The notes under the pieces: generated by a model
Told to the model about the DNA's origin: nothing
The model's database searches: none
The model's input: the letters and a program-made list of their open reading frames with translations, nothing else
NCBI GenBank assembly: GCA_029204225.1
Contig: CM055111.1
Coordinates: 21,715,805 to 21,779,804, forward strand
Direction: 5' to 3'
Length of the DNA: 64,000 nt
DNA from: Diphasiastrum complanatum
Taxonomy: Eukaryota > Streptophyta > Lycopodiopsida > Lycopodiales > Lycopodiaceae
Shown: in pieces, positions 43,425-53,500 of the stretch
How positions within the stretch are numbered: the stretch's first letter is position 1
How the letters are laid out: each line of letters begins with the position of its first letter
Translations under genes and position numbers: made by a program

Positions 43425-44687
43425 GCATCCATTCTACAAGATGCATACTCATTATGGCGTTTCAGCTCACGTCTGATCCGTTTAGATAGAACTGACAAAA
43501 ATCACATAACCATGGCATTTTCGTTAATCAGCTCAGGTTTGCACTCAGATCTGAGGTGTTTCACCCTTTCAATGTAATCTCGAACCATTTTTCGCTTTCC
43601 CATTTTGATTTTACTTAAAAGTAGGAAAGGGTCTTCCATAAACTTTTGAGGTTTGAATCGTGTGATAAGGGCTCTTTTAACAGCCTCCCAATCTGTACGC
43701 TCAATTTCATCTTGATTATAGTATCAATCTTGTGTTGTGCCTGTTAAGGCCATAGGAAACAACTTAAGTTTATCATGGGAAAAAACTCTCTCCATAGACT
43801 TCACAGGATTCAGCATAGATCTGAAGATATCTAATTGGATTTGTTAATCCATTATATTTGGGTAGATCCAAACGGGGTGCTCTTCTAACAGTAATTGGAT
43901 TGATTTCCTGAGGTGCACTTCCAGGAGCAGCTCCAAAGACAGCCATTTTAACAAATTCAAATCAAGCAGACAATGAAATTGGATCTAGATTTTTCATTCA
44001 AAATTTTCTCAGATCAAATCTGCTAGATCTATTCTACTTTCAAGAATCTGACTCTATATCGTGAAAAAGATTTCGAAATTCAATCAATTGATACTTCTCA
44101 AAAAATGAAACATTTCTCAGAATCCAAATCAGAATGTATTAGATTTGACCTAAATTTTGATAGAGACTTGATCTGGAAAATCAAAACCTAAAAGTAGTAC
44201 TAGCGAAGGTTCCCTAGGTGAAGATTGACTCGACGAAGGTTCAACAATGCTATTTTGAAAAAGAAAATCTGTGATCAAATTTTTTAACAATTTCTATGGA
44301 AATAACCTTCGCCGACCTCTCAGATGCAAGATCTGACACAAATAAAACAATGGAAAACTGGATGAAGATTTCTGACACAAGAAAATACAGTTTCTGTGGT
44401 TTGGCGAGGGTAAAAATCAAGATTTTCTACGATCTGGACAAGAAGAATCTTTGTTGAACTCAAAAACAGTAGTTTACTATAAATATAATGTTTTGGAAAC
44501 TCGACAAAGGTTTTGGCTAAGGATCAAGAGTAATACTTGTATTTTTGCAAAAAAATTTGCAAAAAATTGACTTTTGTGGCAAAAATATGGCAATATAACA
44601 ACTGATCTTCTGAAAACCCTTCTATTTTTGGTATTATTCTTAGGCGACCTGGCAGTAGATAGAATTGAATCACACCTATGCACAGTG
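43425..44687 (-). pseudogene. Gypsy-like gag block, copy C
   Basis: Minus-strand copy of 22935-24200: gag pieces (TRFKP.KFMEDPFLLLSKIKM, RDYIERVKHLRS) and the ACCTTCG-rich leader. The flanking inverted repeats seen in copy B are absent. It sits between two copia fragments that overlap in content (knuckle to protease occurs on both sides), so this is not a simple insertion into one element. Confidence 0.65.
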
Positions 44688-45767
44688 GGTGAGACTTCTT
44701 CTTTTGGCAAAAAGAAAGATAAGTCTAAGTTGAAATGCTTTTATTGTGGAATCAAAGGGCATTTTTCAAATGAATGTTTGAAGAAGCAAAGAGATGAAGG
44801 TAGCAAGCAAATCAACTTCACTACTAATGATGAGGATCTAGGTGGTGGTGATTGTCTTTTGATGTGTTCTTCAAGTCTAATATCAAGTGAAGGTGACAAA
44901 GATTCATGGTGGATTGATAATGGAGCTAGTTCACACATGACTAGTCACAAGGAGTTCTCTACTTCTTTGGTCACTTATGATGGAGCCAAGAAAGCAATTC
45001 ACATGGCCAATGGTGGTGAGTGTGTGATTGAAGGTATTGGTTCAATTCCTATTTGTCTCTCTACTAATAGGAAAGCAAGACTTGATGGTGTTCTTTACAT
45101 TCCTTCACTTTCAAAGAATTTGTTAAGTGTTGGTCAAATGATAGAGAAAGGATACATGGTAAAGTCTGGGTGTGATGCTTGTTTCATTACAAAGGCAGAA
45201 ATCTTGGTTGCTAGGGGCAATAAACAAGGTAGACTTTTCAAGCTTCATGCTTTTGTTATGGCTAACAAAAAGGATGGAATGGAAAAGGAGATTGGTCTCA
45301 ACTTTCCAAAGTTACCTTTTAGCATCAATAAGATTGGTGGATCTTATGCAAAGTCTAAAAAGCTTCCTTATGTTAGATCTAGGTCAAGATCTAATATGCT
45401 TCTTGGAGATGTTCATCTTTGTGCTAACTTGGCTAGTCTTGAGGATAATGATGGTGTTTCAAAGGTTCTTCATGGCAAGTGCAAGCATGCTAAAGGTAAG
45501 GAAAGAGCTAACTTCATCAATGGAGGTGAAGGTTCTTCCTTGAAAAAGATTGTTGTTAATGATTTCTTTGATCATATGTCAAAAGATGTTGCTAGGTGCA
45601 TGCATGAAGGAGATGGTTCTTCTACATTCTTTTGTTATGATTCCAAGAAAGTCATTTTTCTAGCAAGTGGAGTCACATGTCTTCATAAAGAGAGTAGATC
45701 AAATGGTTCTATCAAGAGACTTAGTGAAAGAGATAGTCAAGAAGGAGAGAAGTATGTGAAGAGTTGA
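44688..45767 (+). CDS. Copia-derived ORF1: zinc knuckle, protease, condensed integrase region
   Basis: A long frame open from the gypsy-like block to a stop at 45765-45767; copia-derived sequence starts near 44690 (no ATG is evident at its start, so the true beginning is lost or upstream). It has a CCHC knuckle (CFYCGIKGHFSNEC), a protease motif WWIDNGASSHM (D-N-G instead of D-S-G) and IPSLSKNLLSVGQM. The integrase zinc finger and DDE core are missing: KSKKLPYVRSRSRSNM is followed directly by unrelated-looking sequence rich in K and S. Near the stop it overlaps the next ORF in another frame. It may be an active non-autonomous element or a recent derivative. Length is well below a full pol. 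Confidence 0.6.
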   Translation, partial: GETSSFGKKKDKSKLKCFYCGIKGHFSNECLKKQRDEGSKQINFTTNDEDLGGGDCLLMCSSSLISSEGDKDSWWIDNGASSHMTSHKEFSTSLVTYDGAKKAIHMANGGECVIEGIGSIPICLSTNRKARLDGVLYIPSLSKNLLSVGQMIEKGYMVKSGCDACFITKAEILVARGNKQGRLFKLHAFVMANKKDGMEKEIGLNFPKLPFSINKIGGSYAKSKKLPYVRSRSRSNMLLGDVHLCANLASLEDNDGVSKVLHGKCKHAKGKERANFINGGEGSSLKKIVVNDFFDHMSKDVARCMHEGDGSSTFFCYDSKKVIFLASGVTCLHKESRSNGSIKRLSERDSQEGEKYVKS

Positions 45768-47296
45768 AAGTAGGATGTACTTTGAATGATGTCATTGTGA
45801 ATGATAGTGAGGAAAAACCATTATCATATGATTCATTACCTAAAACATTGAGTAGAAGTTCTTGTTTGAAAAAAGAGAGTGCTTCAATCATCCTTATGTT
45901 GAAGGTACTAATCATTTTTTTCATGGCTTCTAATGTTTTTGAGATTTCTACTTCTTATGATGCAATCATTAAGAGGGAGTCTTATGAAGGAAAGAGCAAT
46001 GGAAGATTGGTTCTTGGGAAGATCCAAGGCATGGATCTCACATCTCTCCATCAACTCACAAGATTCTATGATTGTGAATTGATCACTCATGATCGAGATG
46101 GCAAAAGGTTGGTTGGAAAAGACTACATGGAGCAAATTGAGAGGCAATTTCTTCAAGGCAAAGGAGATCTCATTGGTGAGCTTATTGAGGTTTGTTATGG
46201 ACTCAAGAAGGCTAGATTTATTAGGTTTGATACTCATCTTCACCTACTCTACTTCATGTTGGATGGAAAGTTTGGAATCTATCTTTTGATTTATGATGGT
46301 GACATTGTTTTCATTAACCTTTATGGAAGTTCGAGATCAAGCATTGATGCTTTACTCACATGTTTTGGAGAATTTTCTTGTATAGATGATGCTATGCAAG
46401 TGGATGTTAGTTCTCATGTTTTTCATACTGGAAAAGCAAGTAATGGATATAGAAAACAAAGTTTTTTCAATGACTTTGATGCTCAAGAGGAAGATCAACA
46501 GGTTGGTCTCAAAGGGCTTCAACAACACAAAAAGAAATGTGGCAATTTGGAGCTAGTCAAGAGCATCAAAGGAAGGTTTTTTGGCAAAGATGTTATGGAT
46601 CTGTTTTTGCAGATTATTGAAGACTCAAGTAAGGTCAAAGGAGCAGCAAGGAAGTGCTGTTCAAGTTTACTTTACTTGTTCTATCTCATGTTTGAGCTAT
46701 TTCATGTTTATGTGTGCAAATTGTCAAGATATGGACAAACTAGCTACATTGTCTTGCAATATCTTATTGTTGGAGTTGTACTAGCATTCTTGGCTGGTTT
46801 TGCTAATGGAAATGAAGCTATTGGAGGTTCATTATGTCACTCATTCATGGCCAAGTCATCAAGTGTTGATGATATCTTGTGGCAAGATGGAGATAAAGGC
46901 TCATTCATGGAGTTTTATGGTAAAGACATATCAAGAAAGGACAAAGTTGGAGGAGACAAGCAAGCAAATGGTCATCACTCACATTTATTGTTTGGTTGCT
47001 GTAATTTTCCAGAGAGTTCAAAGTTTGAAACATGGAAGAATCATTTCATTCACATTCTATTTGGTTCTTCATGTTCTAGTTATATCTTGATGTGTAAAAT
47101 TGACGTAAGAAATAGTGAAGCATCCAATTTGGACACTATTCACTATATCAATTATGAAAGATACTTTAGAACATTAGAAAGGAGATCTATACTTAGAATG
47201 GAGATCATTCTAAAGTTGGATCAAAGTTCTATCGTCAAAACTATGCCAAAACTAGTTGAAGAGGGAGTGTGGGAGATTTCAACTAGTTTAGTCTAG
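45764..47296 (+). CDS. Copia-derived ORF2 with RT-like region lacking YVDD, then module X
   Basis: 510 open codons in a frame different from ORF1; the first codon is TTG, the first ATG is at about 45788 or later, so expression would need a frameshift or internal initiation. Residues 121-124 YMEQ, 145-150 YGLKKA and 175-180 LIYDGD line up with YMEQ, YGLKQA and LIYVDD of the intact RT. The first spacing (24 residues) is identical and the second is 14 shorter. The second catalytic Asp motif reads YDGD and the first (QLDISNAF) is not recognisable, so polymerase activity is unlikely. From about residue 206 it is module X. It ends PKLVEEGV, reading into the LTR because that LTR starts TGTGGG. Function unknown. 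Confidence 0.6.
   Translation: MKVGCTLNDVIVNDSEEKPLSYDSLPKTLSRSSCLKKESASIILMLKVLIIFFMASNVFEISTSYDAIIKRESYEGKSNGRLVLGKIQGMDLTSLHQLTRFYDCELITHDRDGKRLVGKDYMEQIERQFLQGKGDLIGELIEVCYGLKKARFIRFDTHLHLLYFMLDGKFGIYLLIYDGDIVFINLYGSSRSSIDALLTCFGEFSCIDDAMQVDVSSHVFHTGKASNGYRKQSFFNDFDAQEEDQQVGLKGLQQHKKKCGNLELVKSIKGRFFGKDVMDLFLQIIEDSSKVKGAARKCCSSLLYLFYLMFELFHVYVCKLSRYGQTSYIVLQYLIVGVVLAFLAGFANGNEAIGGSLCHSFMAKSSSVDDILWQDGDKGSFMEFYGKDISRKDKVGGDKQANGHHSHLLFGCCNFPESSKFETWKNHFIHILFGSSCSSYILMCKIDVRNSEASNLDTIHYINYERYFRTLERRSILRMEIILKLDQSSIVKTMPKLVEEGVWEISTSLV
47258..47267 (+). other. Polypurine tract
   Basis: GAAGAGGGAG, identical to the intact element, directly before TGTGGGAGA. Confidence 0.75.
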
Positions 47297-47920
47297 TTTA
47301 GTCACATTTTGGTAAATTGTCAATAAGAGGCCAAAACTCATTTTAGACTTAGAGATAAAATTTTTGAAGTTATATTAGTTTAAAACACATGCAATAAACA
47401 CTTTTTGACAGTGTGGGAAAGTTGGTAGTCGAATTTGAGAGAGATTCAAATTTGAACTTTGGGTACATTGAATCTAGACCCAAAAATAGTAGGGTTTACA
47501 TTTTGGAGGGAAAGCCAAGTGTCCAAATAGGGTTTGAAAACTCTATAAAAGGATGTAACTCATGGAGAGACATATCTTCTCTCTTCTATCTCTCATTTCA
47601 TCATTATACATGGTTCTCTTTGGGTTCTACTACTCATTGGTGCACTATCCTGGTGTTATCTTGCAATTCTATGTGTAGAATGATCATTTATTGCTATTTT
47701 TGGTTCCACACGTGTGAAATATAGTAGGGTATTGTAATTTTAGGGGGAAAAACTATATTTTATGTTCTGGTTCATGTTTGATCAGTATCTCTTAGAGTTT
47801 GCATCTAATTTTGTATGTAGATGCTGATTTTTCGACATTGGCAGGATTGTTGGTTTGCTCCTTATTGTAACCAAAGATTTGGGACATGGATTGGATCTTG
47901 AATGATCTGAAATCCTTCTC
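47268..47920 (+). repeat. 3' LTR of the copia-derived element (family A)
   Basis: TGTGGGAGATTTCAACTAG start, CTATAAAAGG TATA box near 47542, CCACACGTGTGAAAT near 47708. The end is lost at ATCCTT, where CTCTGTACGGCG begins. No 5' LTR of this copy is visible. Confidence 0.75.
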
Positions 47921-48300
47921 TGTACGGCGTATTAATTTTGACCAATCACACATCGACACGTGTTCCTTCATTACTCCTCCACACGTGCAAATGTTTTTTT
48001 ATAAATAGGTCATTTTTGGCTCAAATTGTCACGCAAATTTACGATTTCTTGGCCGGATATCAATTTCAAGCACGCTGTTTGCACTGATTACCCTCCGTTG
48101 ACTTACTTGCGCCTAGGACCGATAGTGCCTCGTCCGGTATCATATTCAAGCGCGCATTGTATTTCCTTTCTTTTGTGCTCTGTGTTCACGCGCTCAGATC
48201 CGATACTCTAACTTCTAATATCTCTTTCGAGCGCACATTGCCTTGAGGTGCATGCCTGACCTGCCGTTTTCTCCTGAGAGCGATATTTGGAATTTTACAT
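47921..48300 (+). promoter_or_regulatory. Promoter-like, GC-richer segment with diverged repeats
   Basis: Starts abruptly at the LTR break. It contains CCAATCACA near 47943, two CACGTG-related words (GACACGTGTTCC, CCACACGTGC) and TATAAATAGG at 48000-48009, an arrangement like a plant promoter. Downstream are three diverged direct repeats (CCGGATATCAATTTCAAGC, CCGGTATCATATTCAAGC, CCGATACTCTAACTTC...CGAGCGC) at about 48053-48245. No ORF of note follows on the plus strand. It might be the 5' end of a mobile element (Helitron-like TCTCTGTACGG) or host promoter. Confidence 0.35.
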
Positions 48301-48599
48301 CTATTATTTTTGTTTAAAATGTCTGATTTTGATTCTAGTTTGCTTTCTTTTTTTCATGAATATGGTATTACTGATAGTTTGGAGTATTTCAAATAGGCTT
48401 TTTTCTTTTTCTTTTTTTCTTCCTTCTATAACTGAGGGCCCTAGTGTGGAGGCATTTTCTGAGATATATCTCATATTTAAGCCCCTACTCAGTACTCCGT
48501 TATTCAGATCTCAGAATAAGGACATGATTCATTATCAGGACCTGGTGGCACTCGACAAGCATATCTATAAGATGACCATATGCTAAGACTTCCACTATT
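48301..48599. other. Unassigned sequence
   Basis: T-rich stretch and a plus-strand ORF of 99 codons with no recognisable domain. Confidence 0.4.
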
Positions 48600-50990
48600 T
48601 CTTGCAAAGAATGTCGAAGGATGTCATAATATGTGCTGCATGTCATAAAAACATAATCTAAATCAGTACCAAAAGTATCTGATTTAATTGCACATATTTG
48701 TCTATCGTAGTGTAAAATCAAAATCTTACCATATAATGTGTTATATGATCAACACCCCATCCACAAATTCACTGGTTGTTTTCTGTATCATTTGTACATC
48801 AGTATTTGAAAATTTATCTTTTCTCAAGTATTTCACCATGTTGTCTAACGTTTTCCAAACTTCTACTCTGTGTATATGAGTAAAACCTTCTTCTTTGAAA
48901 TCTTGAGTTGTTGCAATAGTTTCTTTCCAAACCATGTATTGGGATTTGGATTGTTTGCAAGAATAATTTGATAAAAATCTTCGAGCTTTAGATCCTCCAA
49001 TGCTCGTCCTGCATGGAATATTTCATGTTTTACCTAATAGCTTGTCATCTTTTTTTATTTTAACGTGGCCTTTATGTAAGCCTACTTTGGACAACACATC
49101 TTCTAATCTGGAAATAGCTTCGTAAACAAGATGTGAAGATATATATTTTTTCTATAATACGCACCTCCGCATCCAATGTACAGATATGAACATTTTGTAG
49201 AGGAATCGGTAGTACAGGTTTCCAATTAGGATCTTCTCGATCTCCTGATATTCTTGTACTCCTTGTCATGTCTTTTGCTGTTTTCATGCAGTATAATTAA
49301 GGGTGTTTACAGTTAGTGCAATGAGATACATTGAGCATACATTTTATTGTCTTCAGATCTCCTGCTAAATGCCATTCAATGTTGAAAGTGCCAATTCCAG
49401 AAATATTAATTGGAACTCCCTCCACGTGATTTTTTATGGTGGCAGAATATGATGTTCTATTAAATATCTATGAGAGAATGTCATGGCCTTCTTTCATCAC
49501 CTATAAGAGAATACAAAAACGTGATTAGCCTCATAATATTAACACGGACAAGATTTTCCAAATGAAATCCATATTCAAATGATTATCCCTATTTATTATG
49601 CGAAGGAACTGCTATACTTGAAATGCTGCCAACCACCAGATATCATTTTTTGATTGAACACTGAAATTGAGGCCTTCTGAGTCTTCTGAATTTGAAAGTG
49701 CTCCATTCATGATCGTGAGACTGACTCTTTCCATTTTTTGTCCTTTTATAATTTCAGACTCATCTAACTTGAGAACAACTATCAACTTGTTATTGACATT
49801 CTCATTTGTAATACCGTAAAAATTTATGATGAATGTTAATAACCGATTAATGTCAATAAATAAAATGTTGGAATTGTTATAAGCTAGACTTTCTCCTTTC
49901 GAGCAATACACTTCATTGATATAAGATGGATTACCAACTATTGTTTGCATACCTTGGTTTAACTTGTCTTTGTTTTTTAAAGATGAAATGGTCGTGGGAT
50001 TGGAAACTTTTTAATATTTACCTGTGCAAATGCCTCCTTTATCATCTTAAACATTGTTGCATATGCTTTCCTACTGATGCTAGAAAAGTCACATGCCCCC
50101 TGAAGCAATGTAGTGTCTAATATTTTTCCAACTTCATCCATAATGCTATCAGTAACTAAAGCCTTAATCCTTTTCATTTTGTTATTATTTAACATTAAGA
50201 GCCTAGTGAGTTTCGAATTGAAATCTCATCGGCCAAATGGTCTTCAAAAACCAATGCTGATCAGCATTGCAAACATAATGTTCATGAAAATGTCAGTAGA
50301 AATTAGGACACTCATAGTATTCACAACAATATATAATAAGCAAATCAACAGAAAGTTGAAATGAATAAATAACAAAATTAGTGATTATGAATGAATCAAA
50401 AAATTCAAGCAATATTCAATACCAAATAAGCTATAACTTACTTGAATGCACGGATTCGTCTTTTTCTATGACCTCCTCTGGATGATAGATCACATATATC
50501 TTTGTTTACCAGTCTTTTCCTCTTGTTGCTTCGGACCTATATGTTGAGCACATCCATATCTTTAACAAGAGACAAATATGAGATATGCATGGATTGAAAT
50601 GCAGTTTTTATCTCATCATTACTAGTTGTATAATGATGCAAAGAAGATTTCAACATTTGGATCTCCTTCTTGAGCATCTCATTTTCACTTAAACAAGTTT
50701 TCATCTTTGTAGATTTTTCTTCGCACTCCTTTGATATTTTCCTTGATTCCTCTTTCGAATAATGTATTCTTTGCATTGAATGTGCATTCCCATAGAGCAT
50801 CAAATTCTCACAATAACCCAAAAGGCCATTTTTACCATGACACATATAGATTATTAACTGACTCACCGAATGAAAATTTGGATGTTGCAATGAACATGGA
50901 TCAATAGGATACAATTTTTCTGATGACCATAAATCTACATGCTTTAGCTTTTTCTCCCTCTATCAGACCATATCAGAAGCTGACAATTTG
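48600..50990 (-). pseudogene. Decayed multi-exon gene of unknown family
   Basis: Minus-strand open pieces with plausible plant splice sites. Exon 1, about 50990-50446: coiled-coil-like stretch (EESRKISKECEEKSTKMKTC) and basic KRKR...RKRR words, then donor GTAAGTT. Exon 2, about 50213-50027: VTDSIMDEVGKILDTTLLQG, donor CAG/GTAAAT. Exon 3, about 49950-49610: KGQKMERVSLTIMNGALS, FSVQSKNDIWWLAAFQ, donor GTATAG. Exon 4 from about 49500 (acceptor TTATAG/G): FNIEWHLAGDLKTIKCML, a CTNCKHP-stop-LYC cysteine cluster, WKPVLPIPLQNVHICTL. Stops and frame changes follow. The pattern (GDLKT...C..C...C) recalls uncharacterised repetitive, probably transposon-borne proteins, but I cannot name the family. Confidence 0.45.
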
Positions 50991-51006
50991 GGTTGCTTTG
51001 AATTTC

Positions 51007-51579
51007 TTATCTAAGCGGAACATATTCTGCCCCCGAACTAATTCTGTTGTTTGCGCTCTCTGATGAAAATTTCTCATGGGCAACATCTGCGGCTTTGTGT
51101 TTTCTACTCACTGAATTCGTTGAGGCAAAGTGGCCACTCTGGGGGATCCCAGTAATCCATGAGCTGAGCTTGTATCCTCTCAATCTGACAGTATCTAACT
51201 CCAGCAACTCTTTAAGAATGTTGATTTTAACAGATTCAGTCCTTGACTGTGGAGACAGCAGAGAAGTTCGGTGGACGAGCTTCAAGGGTATTCCTGTTCT
51301 AATTTCATTTGCTCCTCCCTGCAGCTCCGTCTCCCTTATACCTGATTCCAACAATTGCCCTTCGAGAATTTTCGGCGAACTGGCTGGAAGAATCGCTGTT
51401 TGGTCCCAAGAATCTTGGACATAATCTGGGCGCCGAAACCCGTCGGGAATGGATGATCGTTGGCTTGTGTGAGAGAAAGATGTTGTGGCACCCGAAAGGT
51501 CGAAGGTAATGGCGGACGAAAAAATGAAATGAATAACAAAGTTGAACCTTCTGTTCGTGGTTTTCAGAACGGAAGCCAT
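51007..51579 (-). CDS. Truncated aspartic protease copy: signal peptide and propeptide only
   Basis: Minus-strand ORF of 190 codons from ATG at 51579, nearly identical to residues 1-183 of the gene at 54183. Signal peptide (MASVLKTTNRRFNFVIHFIF), then the low-complexity prosegment with PLKLVHRTSLLSP and ELDTVRLRGYKL. Homology stops after SSGA at about 51023, just before the mature enzyme (GSGQYF in the full gene), and seven unrelated codons (EYVPLR after A) lead to a stop. It has no catalytic Asp. It is either a dead partial duplicate or a source of free propeptide. The left arm lacks the TATA-like element of the full gene. Confidence 0.6.
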   Translation of the reverse strand: MASVLKTTNRRFNFVIHFIFSSAITFDLSGATTSFSHTSQRSSIPDGFRRPDYVQDSWDQTAILPASSPKILEGQLLESGIRETELQGGANEIRTGIPLKLVHRTSLLSPQSRTESVKINILKELLELDTVRLRGYKLSSWITGIPQSGHFASTNSVSRKHKAADVAHEKFSSESANNRISSGAEYVPLR

Positions 51580-52411
51580 ATTTTTCTTGCAGCTGCAATC
51601 CAATTTTATACTTGCTTAGCTCTACTTTCGCATTCGGCTTCATAAACATTTGAATAGTATATTTCAGATCAAGTACTTGTTGCATTGAGTTATAAAAAGT
51701 AGTCGTAAAACATGAGCTATGCTTTGCCAAAAACATGAAAGAATCGGCTCAAGTATAAGCCAGCGAATTACTGAATGCTGATACCCACTATGCTGGAAAA
51801 GCAAGGAAGATAGATATCAGAATTCGCACATCAATAACCAGAAATAAAAAATTGAAATAAGGACTATGCTTCCGATACTCTATCCAAATGCAGGCAGAGA
51901 TGATAAGCGATTGAGCAAAGATATCCTCAGGCAGTGCAAGGGGTGAATGGCAGGACAATAATAAAGGCACTATTTTCGTCATCAAGTGTCATCGAAAACA
52001 AGCAGACAGGGTCGACGAGCGAATAAAAAAGCAGATACAGTAATATAACTCTATCATACTGTGTGTACTAGTACGTATTAGTATGCTTTATGCACATCAT
52101 TCGAAAGGAGGAAAGCATGAGATAGAAGCAACCAGATGGAGCCGAAAAACCTGCAAAGACAACTGAAAAGAAAGAGGAACATCCCAAGCTACACGACCTC
52201 AAGTTGATAATGGAACTCAATGCATAACCACAACAATACTCGAAATCCAAATATTACACCGTAACATGAAAATGAGATATGGGTTGATACATACTTGCAG
52301 CTGATCACTCAAAAACGAAGAAGAAGAATAAGATGACGATGATCGTAGCGAGCCGTCGAGGAGCTAGCTAACATGTGCGCGCTGCCACCGCCACGATTTG
52401 CAAGATGGAGA
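51023..52411 (-). repeat. Left arm of a 1.39-kb inverted duplication
   Basis: Reverse complement of 53351-54737 with only scattered substitutions (by eye about 98-99% identical). Arms start at CTCCATCTTGCAAATCGTGG and end at TTAGTTCGGGGGCA. They are head to head with a 0.94-kb spacer, so both copies would be transcribed away from the centre. Confidence 0.93.
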
Positions 52412-52645
52412 TGGGCCCATATTTTCTCTAATGCAACCAATGCAACCAATGATGCAAGGTTTTCTAATGGGCTCCTTGGAAGCGGCGTTTACTTCACAAT
52501 TTCTTTGAATGTTGTAGCATAATCTAGGGATAATTTCTTTGAATGTTGTAGCATAATCGATGCAAACGTGAGCTATGTTTTTGACCACCAACTCTGGATA
52601 TGCTACAGTTGTAGTTTCACCACCAACTCCATCCAGTTGCTGACA
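52412..52645 (-). pseudogene. Pyruvate kinase fragment, second copy
   Basis: Minus strand: GGETTTVAYPELVVKNIAHVC and IDYATTFKEI, a short internal duplication, SLDYATTFKEIVK, stop, TPLPRSPLENLASLV. It is the same segment as 42345-42500, with the same microsatellite beside it. It adjoins the left inverted arm directly. Confidence 0.8.
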
Positions 52646-52664
52646 TTTCTTTACGCTTCACTCT

Positions 52665-52668
<4 letters not shown>

Positions 52669-52720
<52 letters not shown>
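52669..52720. repeat. Compound (TG)n(AG)n microsatellite
   Basis: TG to 52704, then GA to 52720; reverse counterpart of 42211-42302. Confidence 0.97.
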
Positions 52721-52818
52721 CGCTCGTGTACTGGTACAAAATCCTTAAAATGAAGCATGAAGGGAGGGTCACTTTCAATTTTGCTTCTCACAATCTATCC
52801 ATTCATGCGTTGACTGAA

Positions 52819-52902
52819 ACTTTAGCTTTTGTTTACGGTTCATGCAAACAAAAATAGCTTACTTTAGCTTTTGTTTATGGTTCATGCAAACAAAAATAGC
52901 TT
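52819..52902 (+). repeat. 42-bp tandem duplication
   Basis: ACTTTAGCTTTTGTTTACGG... repeated once with one change; each unit also contains the inverted words AGCTTTTGTTT and AAACAAAAATAGCT. Confidence 0.9.
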
Positions 52903-53199
52903 TGGTGTTTCCTTATGGCTCATGCATTGTTTGGGTGACTTCGTTCTAATTTTTATATGGCAATAGTAGATGCATGTCACTTTAGCACTCACCAAAGGTT
53001 TTTCCCGCAAAAATTAAGGCCACCATCACATAATATCCTATAATGTTAACTTTTTTCAAAACTCCATTGAGTGACCTCAAGGGGAAAAACACCAATTTGC
53101 TATAACAGCAAAAACATAAAAAGTTTGGAGCTTTATGCGGGTACAGTCCCCGCTCGAGTTCAAAGGAGGTTCCCGCTCGTTTTACTCTAAACCTAAAAT

Positions 53200-53500
53200 A
53201 AATGCTAGATATTTTTACTATATTTATGGGTGTGCATTCCATACTTGCTGTTACTTGTCATTTTCTTCTGTTTCTGCGAAGATATCCCCAGCACGGCAGC
53301 GGTCGAACAAACGAGTCGCTTGAAGCAAGTTCCTGCCCGACGACACCACGTCTCCATCTTGCAAATCGTGGCGGTGGCAGCGCGTACATGTTAGCTAGCT
53401 CCTTGACGGCTCGCTACGATCATCGTCATCTTCTTCTTCTTCTTCGTTTTTGAGTGATCAGCTGCAAGTATGTGTCAACCCATATCTCATTTTCATGTTA
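53200..53500 (+). promoter_or_regulatory. Probable promoter and 5' leader of the aspartic protease gene
   Basis: CTATATTTATGGG at about 53218 could serve as a TATA box. A CT-rich TTCTTCTTC leader follows near 53432. GCAA/GTATGT at 53468 and TTGCAG/G at 53611 could bound a leader intron. The right inverted arm begins at 53351, so the TATA-like element is unique to this copy. Prediction only. Confidence 0.4.
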
